From the NCBI RefSeq assembly GCF_014467285.1, contig NZ_NKHR01000003.1, positions 282,338 to 346,337 on the forward strand: a stretch of 64,000 nt of DNA. Reading direction: 5' to 3'. Shown here piece after piece: positions 42,929 to 51,582 of this stretch. Made by a program: the position numbers and the translations under genes. Numbering within the stretch: position 1 is the stretch's first letter; the number at the start of each line of letters is the position of its first letter. Source of the DNA: Xenorhabdus sp014467285 (GTDB taxonomy: Bacteria > Pseudomonadota > Gammaproteobacteria > Enterobacterales > Enterobacteriaceae). The notes under the pieces are model-generated. The model made no database searches. It worked only from the letters and a program-made list of their open reading frames with translations, and had not been told where the DNA came from.

Positions 42929-44503
42929 TTAATATTGAAGACTGTCCCAATCCAGACCGAATCGGGCAAGATATTTGCGTAATCTATCGGCATCATTGGG
43001 TTGTTTTTTATGTTGGCGGGAAACGGCGAATAGTTTGCGGCCCGCTTCCGATAAGCTGTTGGATTCATGGCAGACTTTAATCACCGTTTCCAACTGTTGG
43101 CGGTCAAACAGATCAATTTCTGGCAGATGATTCGGTAGCAGGGAGGATTGTTCTTCTCCACGCCAATTCTGTTTGAGCCGTGTGATTTCTTCTTCAACCA
43201 AATAGTGGTTGATACGCCCATTTTCGGCAAATGTAGCCATCCGAGCGACGGAAGCACTGAGTTCACGAAAATTTCCCCGCCATTGCGCCTGTTCAGAACA
43301 GGCAAAACGCAGGTAAATTTGCCGCGCTTCTTTATCAAAGCGAACTTGTGTTTGTTGCATTTGTGCATAACGGGCAAGTTCATAATCGATGTTGGGCTCA
43401 ATATCTTCTCGGCGTTGAGCCAAACCGGGCAGTTGATAAGTCCACATATTGATACGGGCGTATAAATCTTCGCGGAATTTTCCCTGAGCCACCCAATCAC
43501 GCAGGTCGCGGTGTGTGCCGGCAATTAACTGAAAATCACTGTAGACTTCCTTATCCGAACCATAAGGCAGGAAGCTTTTTTCTTCGATGGCTTTCAGTAG
43601 CATCGCTTGTTCATCCAACCCCAATTCTGCCACTTCGTCAAGAAACAGAATGCCGCCATTGGCTTCACGCAGCAGCCCGGTGCGTGGTTGAATCGCGCCT
43701 GTAAATGCACCTTTGACGTGACCAAATAATGTAGACATCGCGTTATCGCCGCGTAAGGTCGCACAGTTAACTTCCACAAATCGCCCGTTGATTAAATGGC
43801 GTGATTGCCGTAACTGATAAATCCGGCGTGCGAGAAAGGATTTACCTGCCCCCGTTGGCCCGGTCAGCAAAATGGGGGCAGTGGAGCGCAAGGCTACACG
43901 TTCAACTTGGTCGATCAGGCGGTTGAAATTGGCGTTGCGCGTAGCGATGCCTGATTTCAAGAATGCGACCTGTTCCTGTTGCTCACGGAGAAAACGGCTG
44001 GTCAGCGTGGTATAGCGACTGAGATCTAAATCGATAATCGTATAAACGCCTTCGGGATGGCTCTCGCGATCGTCATTTTTTGGGGAAGTCTGGAGTAACT
44101 GGGCAGGCAGATAACGGGCTTCAGTCAGCAGGAACCAGCAAATCTGGGCAACGTGAGTGTCGGTTGTGATATGAACCAGATACTCTTCGTTTTCAATATC
44201 GAAAGGGTAACGAACGGAGAAATCGAGCAAGGCGGTATAAACTTCTTCAAAATCCCATGGATCTTCGATTTGAATTTCGTTCAATACCACTTTTGTCTGC
44301 GGTGAAGCGTGCTCAACATCCTCTTTAACCCTTTCTGCCAATACATAATCATGGGATTGGTAGAGCAATTCCAGTTTATCAATCGGTAACTCTGGTTGTT
44401 GGCACATCCCGATGGTAGGACGCCATTTTGTCCAGCGATTGGCTTTCTTGCCCCGCCTGTCTAATTTTGTACCCAAAATGCCAATGGCAACTCTGCGTTT
44501 CAT
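42929..44503 (-). CDS. rtcR: Sigma54-dependent activator of the RNA-repair operon, RtcR
   Basis: RtcR (524 aa) activates the rtc genes with sigma54 when RNA ends accumulate. The N-terminal ~180 residues are the CARF ligand domain (RRVAIGILGTKLDRRGKKAN, WDFEEVYTALLDFSVRYPFD, ITTDTHVAQICWFLL). The AAA+ core has Walker A GPTGAGKS and the sigma54-contact loop GAFTGA. The C-terminal helix-turn-helix includes SLSEAGRKLFAVSRQ. In E. coli and Salmonella the ligand is reported to be damaged RNA, such as tRNA fragments with 2',3'-cyclic phosphate. ATG 44503 is chosen over an extension to 44539. It is divergent from the operon. Confidence 0.95.
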   Translation of the reverse strand: MKRRVAIGILGTKLDRRGKKANRWTKWRPTIGMCQQPELPIDKLELLYQSHDYVLAERVKEDVEHASPQTKVVLNEIQIEDPWDFEEVYTALLDFSVRYPFDIENEEYLVHITTDTHVAQICWFLLTEARYLPAQLLQTSPKNDDRESHPEGVYTIIDLDLSRYTTLTSRFLREQQEQVAFLKSGIATRNANFNRLIDQVERVALRSTAPILLTGPTGAGKSFLARRIYQLRQSRHLINGRFVEVNCATLRGDNAMSTLFGHVKGAFTGAIQPRTGLLREANGGILFLDEVAELGLDEQAMLLKAIEEKSFLPYGSDKEVYSDFQLIAGTHRDLRDWVAQGKFREDLYARINMWTYQLPGLAQRREDIEPNIDYELARYAQMQQTQVRFDKEARQIYLRFACSEQAQWRGNFRELSASVARMATFAENGRINHYLVEEEITRLKQNWRGEEQSSLLPNHLPEIDLFDRQQLETVIKVCHESNSLSEAGRKLFAVSRQHKKQPNDADRLRKYLARFGLDWDSLQY

Positions 44504-44650
44504 TGTTTTCTCTTTTTGATTATCTGAATTTATAAACAACGATATAAAAAGATAAGAAATTTAAACTGTAAAAACAATCATCAAGAATGAGTAAAAATAA
44601 AAACAATTATTTTTCAAATAGATAAAAAATATTTCTGTCTTTTTTCAATG

Positions 44651-44667
44651 TTGGCACGCAATTGGCA
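44651..44667 (+). promoter_or_regulatory. Sigma54 promoter of the rtc operon
   Basis: TTGGCACGCAATTGGCA keeps the -24 GG and -12 GC with the obligatory 10-base spacing and agrees well with TTGGCACN5TTGCW. Transcription should start near 44678, giving a ~370-base leader before the first protein gene. RtcR sites are expected further upstream (44504-44640). Confidence 0.88.
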
Positions 44668-44677
44668 ATAACCAGAG

Positions 44678-45047
44678 AGTCAACACACTGAAATAGCATG
44701 GATTCAAAATCCAGCCGGTACATGGGTGATGGCATAACGTCATTACGCCGCATGTATTCCGTCAGTGGAAAGGCAACTGATGAACAACATTAGGGTTATG
44801 TGGGTTCGAATCCCAAGTTCGTAACATTAAATAAGGTCTTTTACTTTCCCAGTAAAACACACTGTAAAACAAAGCAATAAAAACGTGGCTGCCTGTTGAG
44901 GGCCACCATTTTGAAGACTCGGCAGATGCTGCTGGGTTAAGGGCAGGATACTGAGCTACCGCAGGTGAAGTACTGATGTATTCCCCCCTTGGCTTCGCCC
45001 TGATGCCCGGTTTTCAGAATGAATGGAATAGCAAAAGGAAAATAACA
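44678..45047 (+). ncRNA. Structured tRNA-like leader RNA of the rtc operon
   Basis: The leader contains a chain of hairpins. TGGATT-CAA-AATCCA (44699-44713) looks like an anticodon arm with loop TTCAAAA. A long stem starts TACATGGGTG and ends CGCCGCATGTA (~44719-44756). A third hairpin is GTCAGT/ACTGAT (~44761-44781). Then GTTATG-TGGG-TTCGAAT-CCCA-AGTT-CGTAAC (~44795-44825) carries an exact T-arm loop. No D-arm or acceptor stem closes it into a normal tRNA. Salmonella places Y-RNA genes (yrlBA), which have tRNA-like modules, beside rtcBA, so this is probably an analogous RNA. A second GC-rich structured part lies at 44885-44980. No rsr (Ro60) gene is present in the window. Confidence 0.6.
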
Positions 45048-46622
45048 ATGATGAAAAAAATAAAAATATTGCAGGGACAAATTGGTTTATTGGCAAAAGA
45101 GGGTGAATACCAAAAGGTTTTGACCGCGGGCGAGTACCGTTTCTATGACTGGTTTAACAAACTGGAATTAAAGGTTTTTTCACTGAATGGCGATGAAATC
45201 GAGACAAAATTGGCAGAACACTTACGCCAGTACCATGTTGATTGGGTTGATCAGCACTGCGACGATATTCAGTTTGCAGAAGATGAAATAGGGCTGCTGT
45301 ATGAACATGATTTATTAACGGAAATCATACCACCAGCCACTCGTCGTTTGTATTGGAAAAATGGTAGACAGCGCCGAATTGAAATCCGTAAGGCCACAGA
45401 ACAGGGGATATCCCCCGAGTTATTGGCCTTATTACAGCCTTCAAAAGTACGTAAACGCAGCATCAAAGGATTAGATGGTACGTTGCTCGTCCAGATTCCC
45501 GCGTGGCATATCGGCGTTTTGATCATTGACGGTATGGTGCAACAGTTATTGCAGCCCGGTTTGCAAGGTTATTGGCGTTTTGGACACCATGTCGAGGTTG
45601 AAATCATTGATACCCGTTCACAGGCGCTGGTTGAAGAAGATTTGGCTGAGCATTTGCGTCATCACCATAGCGATTGGGTCGAGCAATATTGTGATGACAT
45701 CCAGATTGCGGACGATGAAATGGGGTTGCTGTATGAGCATGATGTTTTAGTGGAAATTTTATCTCCCGCAACGCGCTGCTTATATTGGAAAAATGGTAAC
45801 TCACGTCGCGTTGAGGTACATAAATCTTCAGAACTAGAGGTTTCGTCTGAATTGGTTTCTGTGTTGGCTTCTTCTGCATCGCGTCAGCATCGTGTGAAAG
45901 GATGGGACAATGTTTTGATCGCCCAGATTCCGGCTTGGCATGTTGGGATCTTAAAAGTGGATGGTGTAGCGCAGGCGCTATTGCCGCCGGGTTTAAAAGG
46001 ATACTGGCGGGTTGGATACGACGTCACGGTTGAGACAGTTGATATCCGTTTGCAAGCACTGGAAGTGAGCGGGCAAGAAATTTTAACGCGCGACAAAGTC
46101 AATTTGCGCATCAATTTATCGGCCAACTGGCGTTATCACGATGTATTGCTGGCTTACGAGAAACTAAGCGAGCCTGTGGCGTACCTGTATCGTGAGCTGC
46201 AATTCACCTTGAGGGAAATTGTGGGAACACGCTCTCTGGATGAGCTGTTGGAAAACAAGCAAGTCATTGATGAACTGGTAAACAAACAAATCCAGCAGGT
46301 GACACACAATTTTGGGCTGGAAGTGGCCTCTTTGGGAGTTAAGGACATTATTTTGCCCGGCGATATGAAAGCTATTTTGTCGCAGGTTGTTGAGGCAGAA
46401 AAATCTGCACAGGCTAACGTGATCCGTCGTCGGGAGGAAACGGCGGCGACGCGTTCACTATTAAATACCGCAAAAGTGATGGAAAACAACCCGATCGCTT
46501 TGCGTTTAAAAGAGTTAGAAACACTGGAAAGTATCGCGGAACGAATTAATCAAATTTCGGTATATGGCGGTTTAGATCAGGTTCTAAACGGATTGGTACA
46601 AATTAAAGGAGAACAAAAATGA
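45048..46622 (+). CDS. Slipin/SPFH (band-7) protein of the RNA-repair operon
   Basis: This 524-aa protein ends in a band-7/SPFH domain (about 334-524: EILTRDKVNLRINLSANWRY, VKDIILPGDMKAILSQVVEA). Before it is a tandem duplication of a ~145-residue unit: residues ~43-187 and ~188-333 both contain a WV(D/E)Q(H/Y)CDDIQ, GLLYEHD, ATRxLYWKNG and QIPAWH series. There is no N-terminal membrane helix, unlike many slipins. Slipins next to RtcB are known in several bacteria, but their role in RNA repair is unresolved. The start is one of two adjacent ATGs at 45048/45051 after AAAGGAA. The stop overlaps the rtcB ATG. Confidence 0.85.
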   Translation: MMKKIKILQGQIGLLAKEGEYQKVLTAGEYRFYDWFNKLELKVFSLNGDEIETKLAEHLRQYHVDWVDQHCDDIQFAEDEIGLLYEHDLLTEIIPPATRRLYWKNGRQRRIEIRKATEQGISPELLALLQPSKVRKRSIKGLDGTLLVQIPAWHIGVLIIDGMVQQLLQPGLQGYWRFGHHVEVEIIDTRSQALVEEDLAEHLRHHHSDWVEQYCDDIQIADDEMGLLYEHDVLVEILSPATRCLYWKNGNSRRVEVHKSSELEVSSELVSVLASSASRQHRVKGWDNVLIAQIPAWHVGILKVDGVAQALLPPGLKGYWRVGYDVTVETVDIRLQALEVSGQEILTRDKVNLRINLSANWRYHDVLLAYEKLSEPVAYLYRELQFTLREIVGTRSLDELLENKQVIDELVNKQIQQVTHNFGLEVASLGVKDIILPGDMKAILSQVVEAEKSAQANVIRRREETAATRSLLNTAKVMENNPIALRLKELETLESIAERINQISVYGGLDQVLNGLVQIKGEQK

Positions 46623-47860
46623 CAACAATTGAAGTGGAAACCAACGATTATAACTTATTGACGCAAGAGAATGGCTCGCCAGTGAAAATGTGGACGAACG
46701 GCGTGCCGGTTGATCCCAAGGCCATTATCCAGTTGCAGAATACGGCCAGGATGCCTTTCGTTTTCAGGCACCTTGCGGTAATGCCGGATGTCCATGTCGG
46801 TAAAGGCTCTACGATTGGTAGTGTGATCCCGACACGTGGTGCGATTATTCCGGCTGCGGTTGGGGTGGATATCGGTTGTGGAATGATTGCGGTGCGTACT
46901 TCGTTAGTGGCCTCTGATTTACCGGATAGCCTGTTGAATATCCGCCATGCCATTGAAGCCGCTGTACCGCATGGGCGTACCGTAAGCCGCGGAAATCGCG
47001 ATAAAGGTTCCTGGAATAAAACGCCGGAGATTGTGGATCAGCATTGGGGGACGTTGGTGGATGGATTTAAGTGTATTACCGACAAATACCCCAAGTTGTT
47101 GAATACCAATAACCATCATCATTTAGGAACATTGGGAACCGGGAACCATTTTATCGAATTATGCCTTGATGAAGCGGATCGCGTTTGGGTGATGCTACAT
47201 AGCGGTTCCCGTGGTGTTGGTAACGCTATCGGTAACTTATTTATCACGCTGGCGCAGAAAGATATGCAGCAGCATATCGCTAACCTGCCTGATCGTGATT
47301 TGGCGTATTTCGAGGAAGGAAGCCGCTATTTTGACGATTATATGGAAGCGGTAGGTTGGGCGCAGGATTATGCTCGCCAGAACCGGGAAGTGATGATGCA
47401 CCGCGTGCTTGAAGCATTGTCCCGCGAAATCCCGAAACCTTTTACAACACAGCAGGAAGCGGTGAATTGCCATCATAACTATGTGCAGCGTGAACAGCAT
47501 TACGGTGAAGAGGTTTTGGTAACCCGTAAAGGGGCGGTATCTGCCCGTAAAGGTCAAATGGGGATTATTCCGGGTTCAATGGGCGCGAAAAGTTATATCG
47601 TCCGCGGCCTTGGAAACGAAGAGAGTTTCTGCTCATGTAGTCACGGCGCAGGCCGGGTAATGAGCCGTACCGAGGCGAAAAAACGTTTTACCGTAAGCGA
47701 TCAACGGCGTGCAACGGCACATGTGGAATGCCGTAAAGATAGCGATGTGATCGATGAAATTCCAATGGCGTACAAGGATATTGACGCGGTAATGGAAGCT
47801 CAATCATCGTTGGTGGAAATCGTGCATACCCTGCGTCAGGTGGTATGCGTAAAAGGATAA
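46619..47860 (+). CDS. rtcB: RNA-splicing ligase RtcB
   Basis: RtcB (413 aa) joins RNA ends carrying 2',3'-cyclic or 3'-phosphate to 5'-OH ends, using GTP and Mn2+. Motifs present include MPDVHVGKGSTIGSVIPT, the Cys of VGVDIGCGMIAVRT, the NHHHLGTLGTGNHFIE metal site and CSHGAGRVMSR with the guanylylated His. The end has the conserved KDIDAVMEAQ. The start overlaps the slipin stop (ATGA). rtcA (RNA cyclase) is not found; a nucleotidyltransferase and kptA follow instead. Confidence 0.96.
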   Translation: MTTIEVETNDYNLLTQENGSPVKMWTNGVPVDPKAIIQLQNTARMPFVFRHLAVMPDVHVGKGSTIGSVIPTRGAIIPAAVGVDIGCGMIAVRTSLVASDLPDSLLNIRHAIEAAVPHGRTVSRGNRDKGSWNKTPEIVDQHWGTLVDGFKCITDKYPKLLNTNNHHHLGTLGTGNHFIELCLDEADRVWVMLHSGSRGVGNAIGNLFITLAQKDMQQHIANLPDRDLAYFEEGSRYFDDYMEAVGWAQDYARQNREVMMHRVLEALSREIPKPFTTQQEAVNCHHNYVQREQHYGEEVLVTRKGAVSARKGQMGIIPGSMGAKSYIVRGLGNEESFCSCSHGAGRVMSRTEAKKRFTVSDQRRATAHVECRKDSDVIDEIPMAYKDIDAVMEAQSSLVEIVHTLRQVVCVKG

Positions 47861-47879
47861 GTATCAAGAAGTAGGAAAA

Positions 47880-48689
47880 ATGGAAGAAATGGAAAGGGAA
47901 ATAAAAACAAGAATGGTTAGTCCTGCCATGCGTTCGCGCATCAGACAGGAACTGACTGGAATAGAAAAAAATTATGGCGTGCGGATATTATACGCTTGTG
48001 AATCAGGCAGTCGCGGGTGGGGTTTTGCCTCACCTGATAGTGATTATGATGTGCGATTTATTTACGTTCATCCGGTAGATTGGTATCTCAAAGTGGAAGC
48101 GGGCAGGGATGTCATAGAATTGCCGATCAGTGACGAATTGGATATTAGTGGTTGGGAATTGCGCAAGGCTTTGAAATTGTTGAAACAAGCGAACCCCACT
48201 TTGATGGAATGGCTGGATTCTCCTCTTATTTACCAAGCCGATCCAGCGGCTACTAATGGGTTGAAAACAATGGTGCCGCATTTCTTTTCGGATATTAAAG
48301 CCCGTTATCACTATCTTTCGATGGCGAAGAAAAACTTTCGGGGTTATCTGCAAGGTGAAGAAGTTCGGTTAAAGAAATACTTTTACGTATTGCGTTCCTT
48401 ACTTGCCGTCCGTTGGATTGAAATGGGCAAGGGCATGCCACCGATAGATTTTGCAACGCTGGTGGCGGGAACGGTGGATGATCTGCAATTAAAAATGGAA
48501 ATTGATGATCTGTTGCGGATTAAACGGGCAGCAAATGAGGCAGAATATGGCCCGCGTAAACCGAGAATTCACGCTTTTATTGAATCGGAATTGGATGAAA
48601 CTTTGATGCGCTGTGAGCTTAAAGATAAGCGTGAACACGGCTATGCACTGCTGGATGATTATTTAAGGCGTTGGGTGATGAAACGTTAG
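47880..48689 (+). CDS. YcgL-type nucleotidyltransferase (pol beta superfamily)
   Basis: This 269-aa protein has the pol-beta-superfamily signature SGSRGWGFASPDSDYDVRFI (Gly-Ser pair and catalytic Asp pair), then a helical domain (KFYFVL-type YFYVLRSLLAVRWIEMGKG). It belongs to the predicted nucleotidyltransferase group that often accompanies rtcB and is thought to add nucleotides to repaired RNA ends. Substrate is unproven. It begins 19 bases after rtcB, so it is in the same operon. Nearby internal ATGs (47889, 47913) are alternative starts. Confidence 0.88.
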   Translation: MEEMEREIKTRMVSPAMRSRIRQELTGIEKNYGVRILYACESGSRGWGFASPDSDYDVRFIYVHPVDWYLKVEAGRDVIELPISDELDISGWELRKALKLLKQANPTLMEWLDSPLIYQADPAATNGLKTMVPHFFSDIKARYHYLSMAKKNFRGYLQGEEVRLKKYFYVLRSLLAVRWIEMGKGMPPIDFATLVAGTVDDLQLKMEIDDLLRIKRAANEAEYGPRKPRIHAFIESELDETLMRCELKDKREHGYALLDDYLRRWVMKR

Positions 48690-48751
48690 CTTTATCATCA
48701 TCAAACATTCATCATCGAATATAGGGAATTCAGACTAACAGGTAAAAAAAC

Positions 48752-49297
48752 GTGGATCGAGTCGATACTAAGATCAGTAAGTTTTTAAGTTACGTGTTGC
48801 GCCATCAACCGGAATCCATTGGTTTAATATTGGATAGTGAAGGATGGGTGGATATCGGCACACTGATAAAATGTGCCGCTAAGCACGGTAAGCGATTGAA
48901 CTATACGCTTATTGAGCAAGTTGTTGCTACTAATGATAAAAAACGGTTTGCCATTTCAGAAGATCAAAAGCGCATCAGAGCAGTATAGGGGCATTCGACT
49001 AAGCTGGTGGATATTGGCTATCAAGAAAAAGTCCCGCCAGTGATTTTGTATCACGGTACTGCCACCCGTTTTTTGGATTCGATTTTTAAACAAGGTTTAG
49101 TGGCGGGAACACGCCATTACGTGCATTTATCGGCAGATCAATCCACAGCGACCAAAGTAGGGCAGCGCCATGGCAAAGTAGTTATCTTGAAAATTGAAGC
49201 CCAGTTGATGTATGAACACGGTTTCAGGTTTCATCAGGCGGATAATGGTGTTTGGTTGACAAAATCCGTGCCTGTTGAATATATGCGTATTATTTAG
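48752..49297 (+). pseudogene. kptA: RNA 2'-phosphotransferase KptA interrupted by an in-frame amber codon
   Basis: KptA/Tpt1 removes an internal 2'-phosphate from RNA by transferring it to NAD+. The frame reads a GTG start (MDRVDTKISKFLSYVLRHQP) to KRIRAV, then TAG at 48986-48988, then continues in the same frame with GHSTKLVDIGYQ to VPVEYMRII. In E. coli KptA the residue at the stop is Gln (IRAVQGHS), so one CAG-to-TAG change explains it. The NAD-binding residues (LYHGTATRFL, HYVHLSAD, NGVWLT) are all in the second part, which could restart at GTG 49007 but would lack the N-terminal RNA-binding lobe. Read-through or suppression would restore a full 181-aa enzyme. Confidence 0.85.
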
Positions 49298-49347
49298 CAT
49301 CTTAAGTAAGCTAATTTTTTTACCCTGCTTTTACTTCGGAGATAAAC

Positions 49348-49974
49348 ATGGCAGTTATGGATTCCCTGCTTGCATTTACTGTTGCGGCGACATTACTCAC
49401 ATTGACGCCGGGTCTGGATACAGCACTTGTTTTGAGAACCGCAACAGCGGAAGGCAGTAAAAAAGCCTTCCAAGCGGCACTTGGCATTAATGCGGGCTGC
49501 TTTATTTGGGGAGCAATGGTGGCATTTGGTCTTGGCACATTGATTGCTGTATCAGAGTTGGCATTTAACATATTGAAATGGTGTGGTGCGCTGTATTTAT
49601 GCTGGTTGGGAATTCAAATGATTTGGTATCCCAAAAAGGATCTTGCGGAAGAGGTTTCTTCTTCGGTTAAAGGCCATAATTGGTTTATCAGAGGGATGTT
49701 GGGTAATGTCCTCAACCCGAAAATGGGCGTATTTTATGTTTCATTCCTGCCCCAATTTATCCCCCAAGGGCATTCAGCTATTTTATGGACTTTCAGTTTG
49801 GTCACGATCCATGTATTGCTTGGTACATTGTGGTCACTGTCATTGATTTACGCCACACGTCCTCTTTCCCATTTATTACGTCGTGAAAATGTGATTAAGT
49901 GGATGAATCGTGCAACAGGTGGGTTATTTTTGTTTTTTGCGTTTAAATTGGTGTTGAGTAGTCGGCGATATTGA
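49348..49974 (+). CDS. LysE/RhtB-family amino-acid exporter
   Basis: This 208-aa protein has the six-helix LysE/RhtB layout, with the first helix ending TLTPGLDTALVLRTA (TPGPD-type motif), GINAGCFIWGAMVAFGLG and the mid-protein GMLGNVLNPKMGVFYVSFLP that is typical of the family. It should export an amino acid or related metabolite; which one cannot be read from sequence. It is separated from kptA by 50 bases and may be co-transcribed by chance rather than function. GGAGA precedes the ATG. Confidence 0.9.
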   Translation: MAVMDSLLAFTVAATLLTLTPGLDTALVLRTATAEGSKKAFQAALGINAGCFIWGAMVAFGLGTLIAVSELAFNILKWCGALYLCWLGIQMIWYPKKDLAEEVSSSVKGHNWFIRGMLGNVLNPKMGVFYVSFLPQFIPQGHSAILWTFSLVTIHVLLGTLWSLSLIYATRPLSHLLRRENVIKWMNRATGGLFLFFAFKLVLSSRRY

Positions 49975-50340
49975 TTGTTACAAATTATGTATTTTTTCAT
50001 TATTCTCTTTGGGTAAGATAAATATCTGCCCAACAGATTTTAGGTTGAAATCAACAAATATGCTATAATAGATATAGAAAACAATCGGTGTGCTTTTCTT
50101 TTTTATTGCAGTGAAAATATCTGCATTAATAAATATATTTCCATTATGTTTTTTTATGATAAAAATAAAACATAGTGTTTTAATGATATTAAATAAATAT
50201 AGTGCATTGTGGGTTATTTCAAATGTTTAATATTTATTATGATATTTATTTTTTAAGAATATGATAATGCCTGAGCGTGAATGAACATTTCATGTAGGGT
50301 TTGACGAGCATGCACATGGCATAAAAAGGGAGGTGGTCAA
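49975..50340. other. AT-rich region before the unknown gene
   Basis: About 365 bases, very AT-rich, no coding frame. An extended -10 element TGCTATAAT (50061-50069) without a clear -35 may be the promoter of the next gene. A good ribosome-binding site, GGGAGGTGG, ends the region. Confidence 0.4.
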
Positions 50341-51294
50341 ATGACTGTTTCTTTATTTTCTTTTGAAGCCTATTTTGTTGATGGGAATACCAAAACGACA
50401 GATAAGCTTTATGCCAATGGAAATCATCAAGTTAGGGTAGCCATTTGTATTATAAAACAAGTGAATGGCATCAATACGCCTTTAACTGATGAAGAGAAAG
50501 AGAGTGTGACAATGACGGCCCGCAGTACGGATCCGAATGTGCCTCTCTATCCAGATTGGTCATGTGACAAAATCAAGAATGAATACGATGAAGGGCTTTT
50601 GGAAGATAAGAAAAGTATAGGTAGCACAGTAAATTCAATTATGTCAGAGGGTGAAGATAGAAAAGAAACTATTTATCGTTATTTGCGGACGAAGACCGAA
50701 AATTATAAGAGTATGGAATTTATGGTTGTGGTAACTATAAATGGAAATAAATACACAACCAATATGCAGAAGTATTTAAATATTCTGACAGTCACGCCAC
50801 ATAAACCGTATAGGATCTATAGATCTGAGCTTCGATTAGAATCTAATCTCATTGCAAATCATGAATTTGAAGAAGGGTATTACGTAAAGGTTTTTATACT
50901 TTGTTGGATATTACCCTACTCATTAACAATAAAGAAGCAGGAACTCATAGGACATCAAGATACATGGTTGGGAATAACCGTCTATAAAAGGACATTCGAT
51001 AACCAAATACAAGCCGGTACTGTGTTAGAGATGGATATAGTTAAGGAAGATTGCAGAATTGAAGATACGATGGCAGCAGCAGGTTTACCGTATGGTGATT
51101 GGCCTATACCAATCATAAATGGTAACCAGTTTATCAGGGCTACTGTTGGATGTTGTGATAAATTTCATTATAAACGTGACGAAGATAATCTAGGTGGCCG
51201 TATCAATATAATTGATAATTTCGGGTGTCTTGCTAAATTTTTTGTGATGAGGAATATTGACAGCATGTTTTTACATCTTGAAGATGCTGATTAA
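50341..51294 (+). CDS. Hypothetical protein (317 aa), beta-rich, unknown family
   Basis: The protein begins MTVSLFSFEAYFVDGNTKTT and has no signal peptide or membrane segment. The N-terminal half (TDKLYANGNHQVRVAICIIK, EKESVTMTAR) reads like a beta-sandwich. The C-terminal half has DTWLGITVYKRTFDNQIQAG and ends in an acidic DAD. I do not recognise a domain. An Rhs/TccC-type remnant follows within 100 bases, which suggests that it once lay beside a toxin gene; a role as a secreted or toxin-associated protein is only a guess. A hairpin after the stop (51313-51343) may terminate transcription. Confidence 0.65.
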   Translation: MTVSLFSFEAYFVDGNTKTTDKLYANGNHQVRVAICIIKQVNGINTPLTDEEKESVTMTARSTDPNVPLYPDWSCDKIKNEYDEGLLEDKKSIGSTVNSIMSEGEDRKETIYRYLRTKTENYKSMEFMVVVTINGNKYTTNMQKYLNILTVTPHKPYRIYRSELRLESNLIANHEFEEGYYVKVFILCWILPYSLTIKKQELIGHQDTWLGITVYKRTFDNQIQAGTVLEMDIVKEDCRIEDTMAAAGLPYGDWPIPIINGNQFIRATVGCCDKFHYKRDEDNLGGRINIIDNFGCLAKFFVMRNIDSMFLHLEDAD

Positions 51295-51312
51295 TACCTG
51301 CCTTTATATCTG

Positions 51313-51343
51313 ATTCACTTGAATCCTGCATTATCAAGTGAAT
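51313..51343 (+). terminator. Hairpin after the unknown gene
   Basis: ATTCACTTGA / TCAAGTGAAT is a perfect 10-base-pair stem with an 11-base loop; a T run follows 12 bases later. Confidence 0.6.
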
Positions 51344-51389
51344 TGGTAGATGGATTTTTTGATAACGCAGGGCATCAACGGTATTTAAT

Positions 51390-51527
51390 GCCGGGATAAA
51401 AACTGAGTTGGACGATGCGAGGGGAATTGCAAGCTACAAGACCATCCGATATTCAGGCAAAGAGCGGGGTGCAACAGGGTTATATTATTATGGCTACCGT
51501 TTTTATCAGCTTGCGTCATCGTTATAA
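51390..51527 (+). pseudogene. Rhs/TccC-type toxin core remnant
   Basis: The frame contains TELDDARGIASYKTIRYSGK and then ERGATGLYYYGYRFYQ before a stop. This is the hallmark of the Rhs/TccC core end (consensus YSGKERDATGLYYYGYRYYQPW). The ELDxxGxIxSY segment that normally lies ~30 residues earlier is fused directly to it, so there is an internal deletion. No start, YD-repeat region or toxin tip remains. Confidence 0.8.
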
Positions 51528-51551
51528 TAAATTGTTATAAGAAACGAGAAA

Positions 51552-51571
51552 GCGGTGCTCAATCACACCGC
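51552..51571 (-). terminator. Terminator of argF
   Basis: GCGGTG / CACCGC pair around an 8-base loop 11 bases past the argF stop; on the minus strand TTTCTCGTTTC follows. Confidence 0.65.
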
Positions 51572-51582
51572 ATAAGCCCCAA

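Noticed and set aside
44697..44830. A functional tRNA-Leu(CAA) gene
   Set aside because: An anticodon-arm-like hairpin and a T-arm are present, but they are ~85 bases apart and no acceptor stem, D-arm or CCA end closes the structure; it is better described as tRNA-like.
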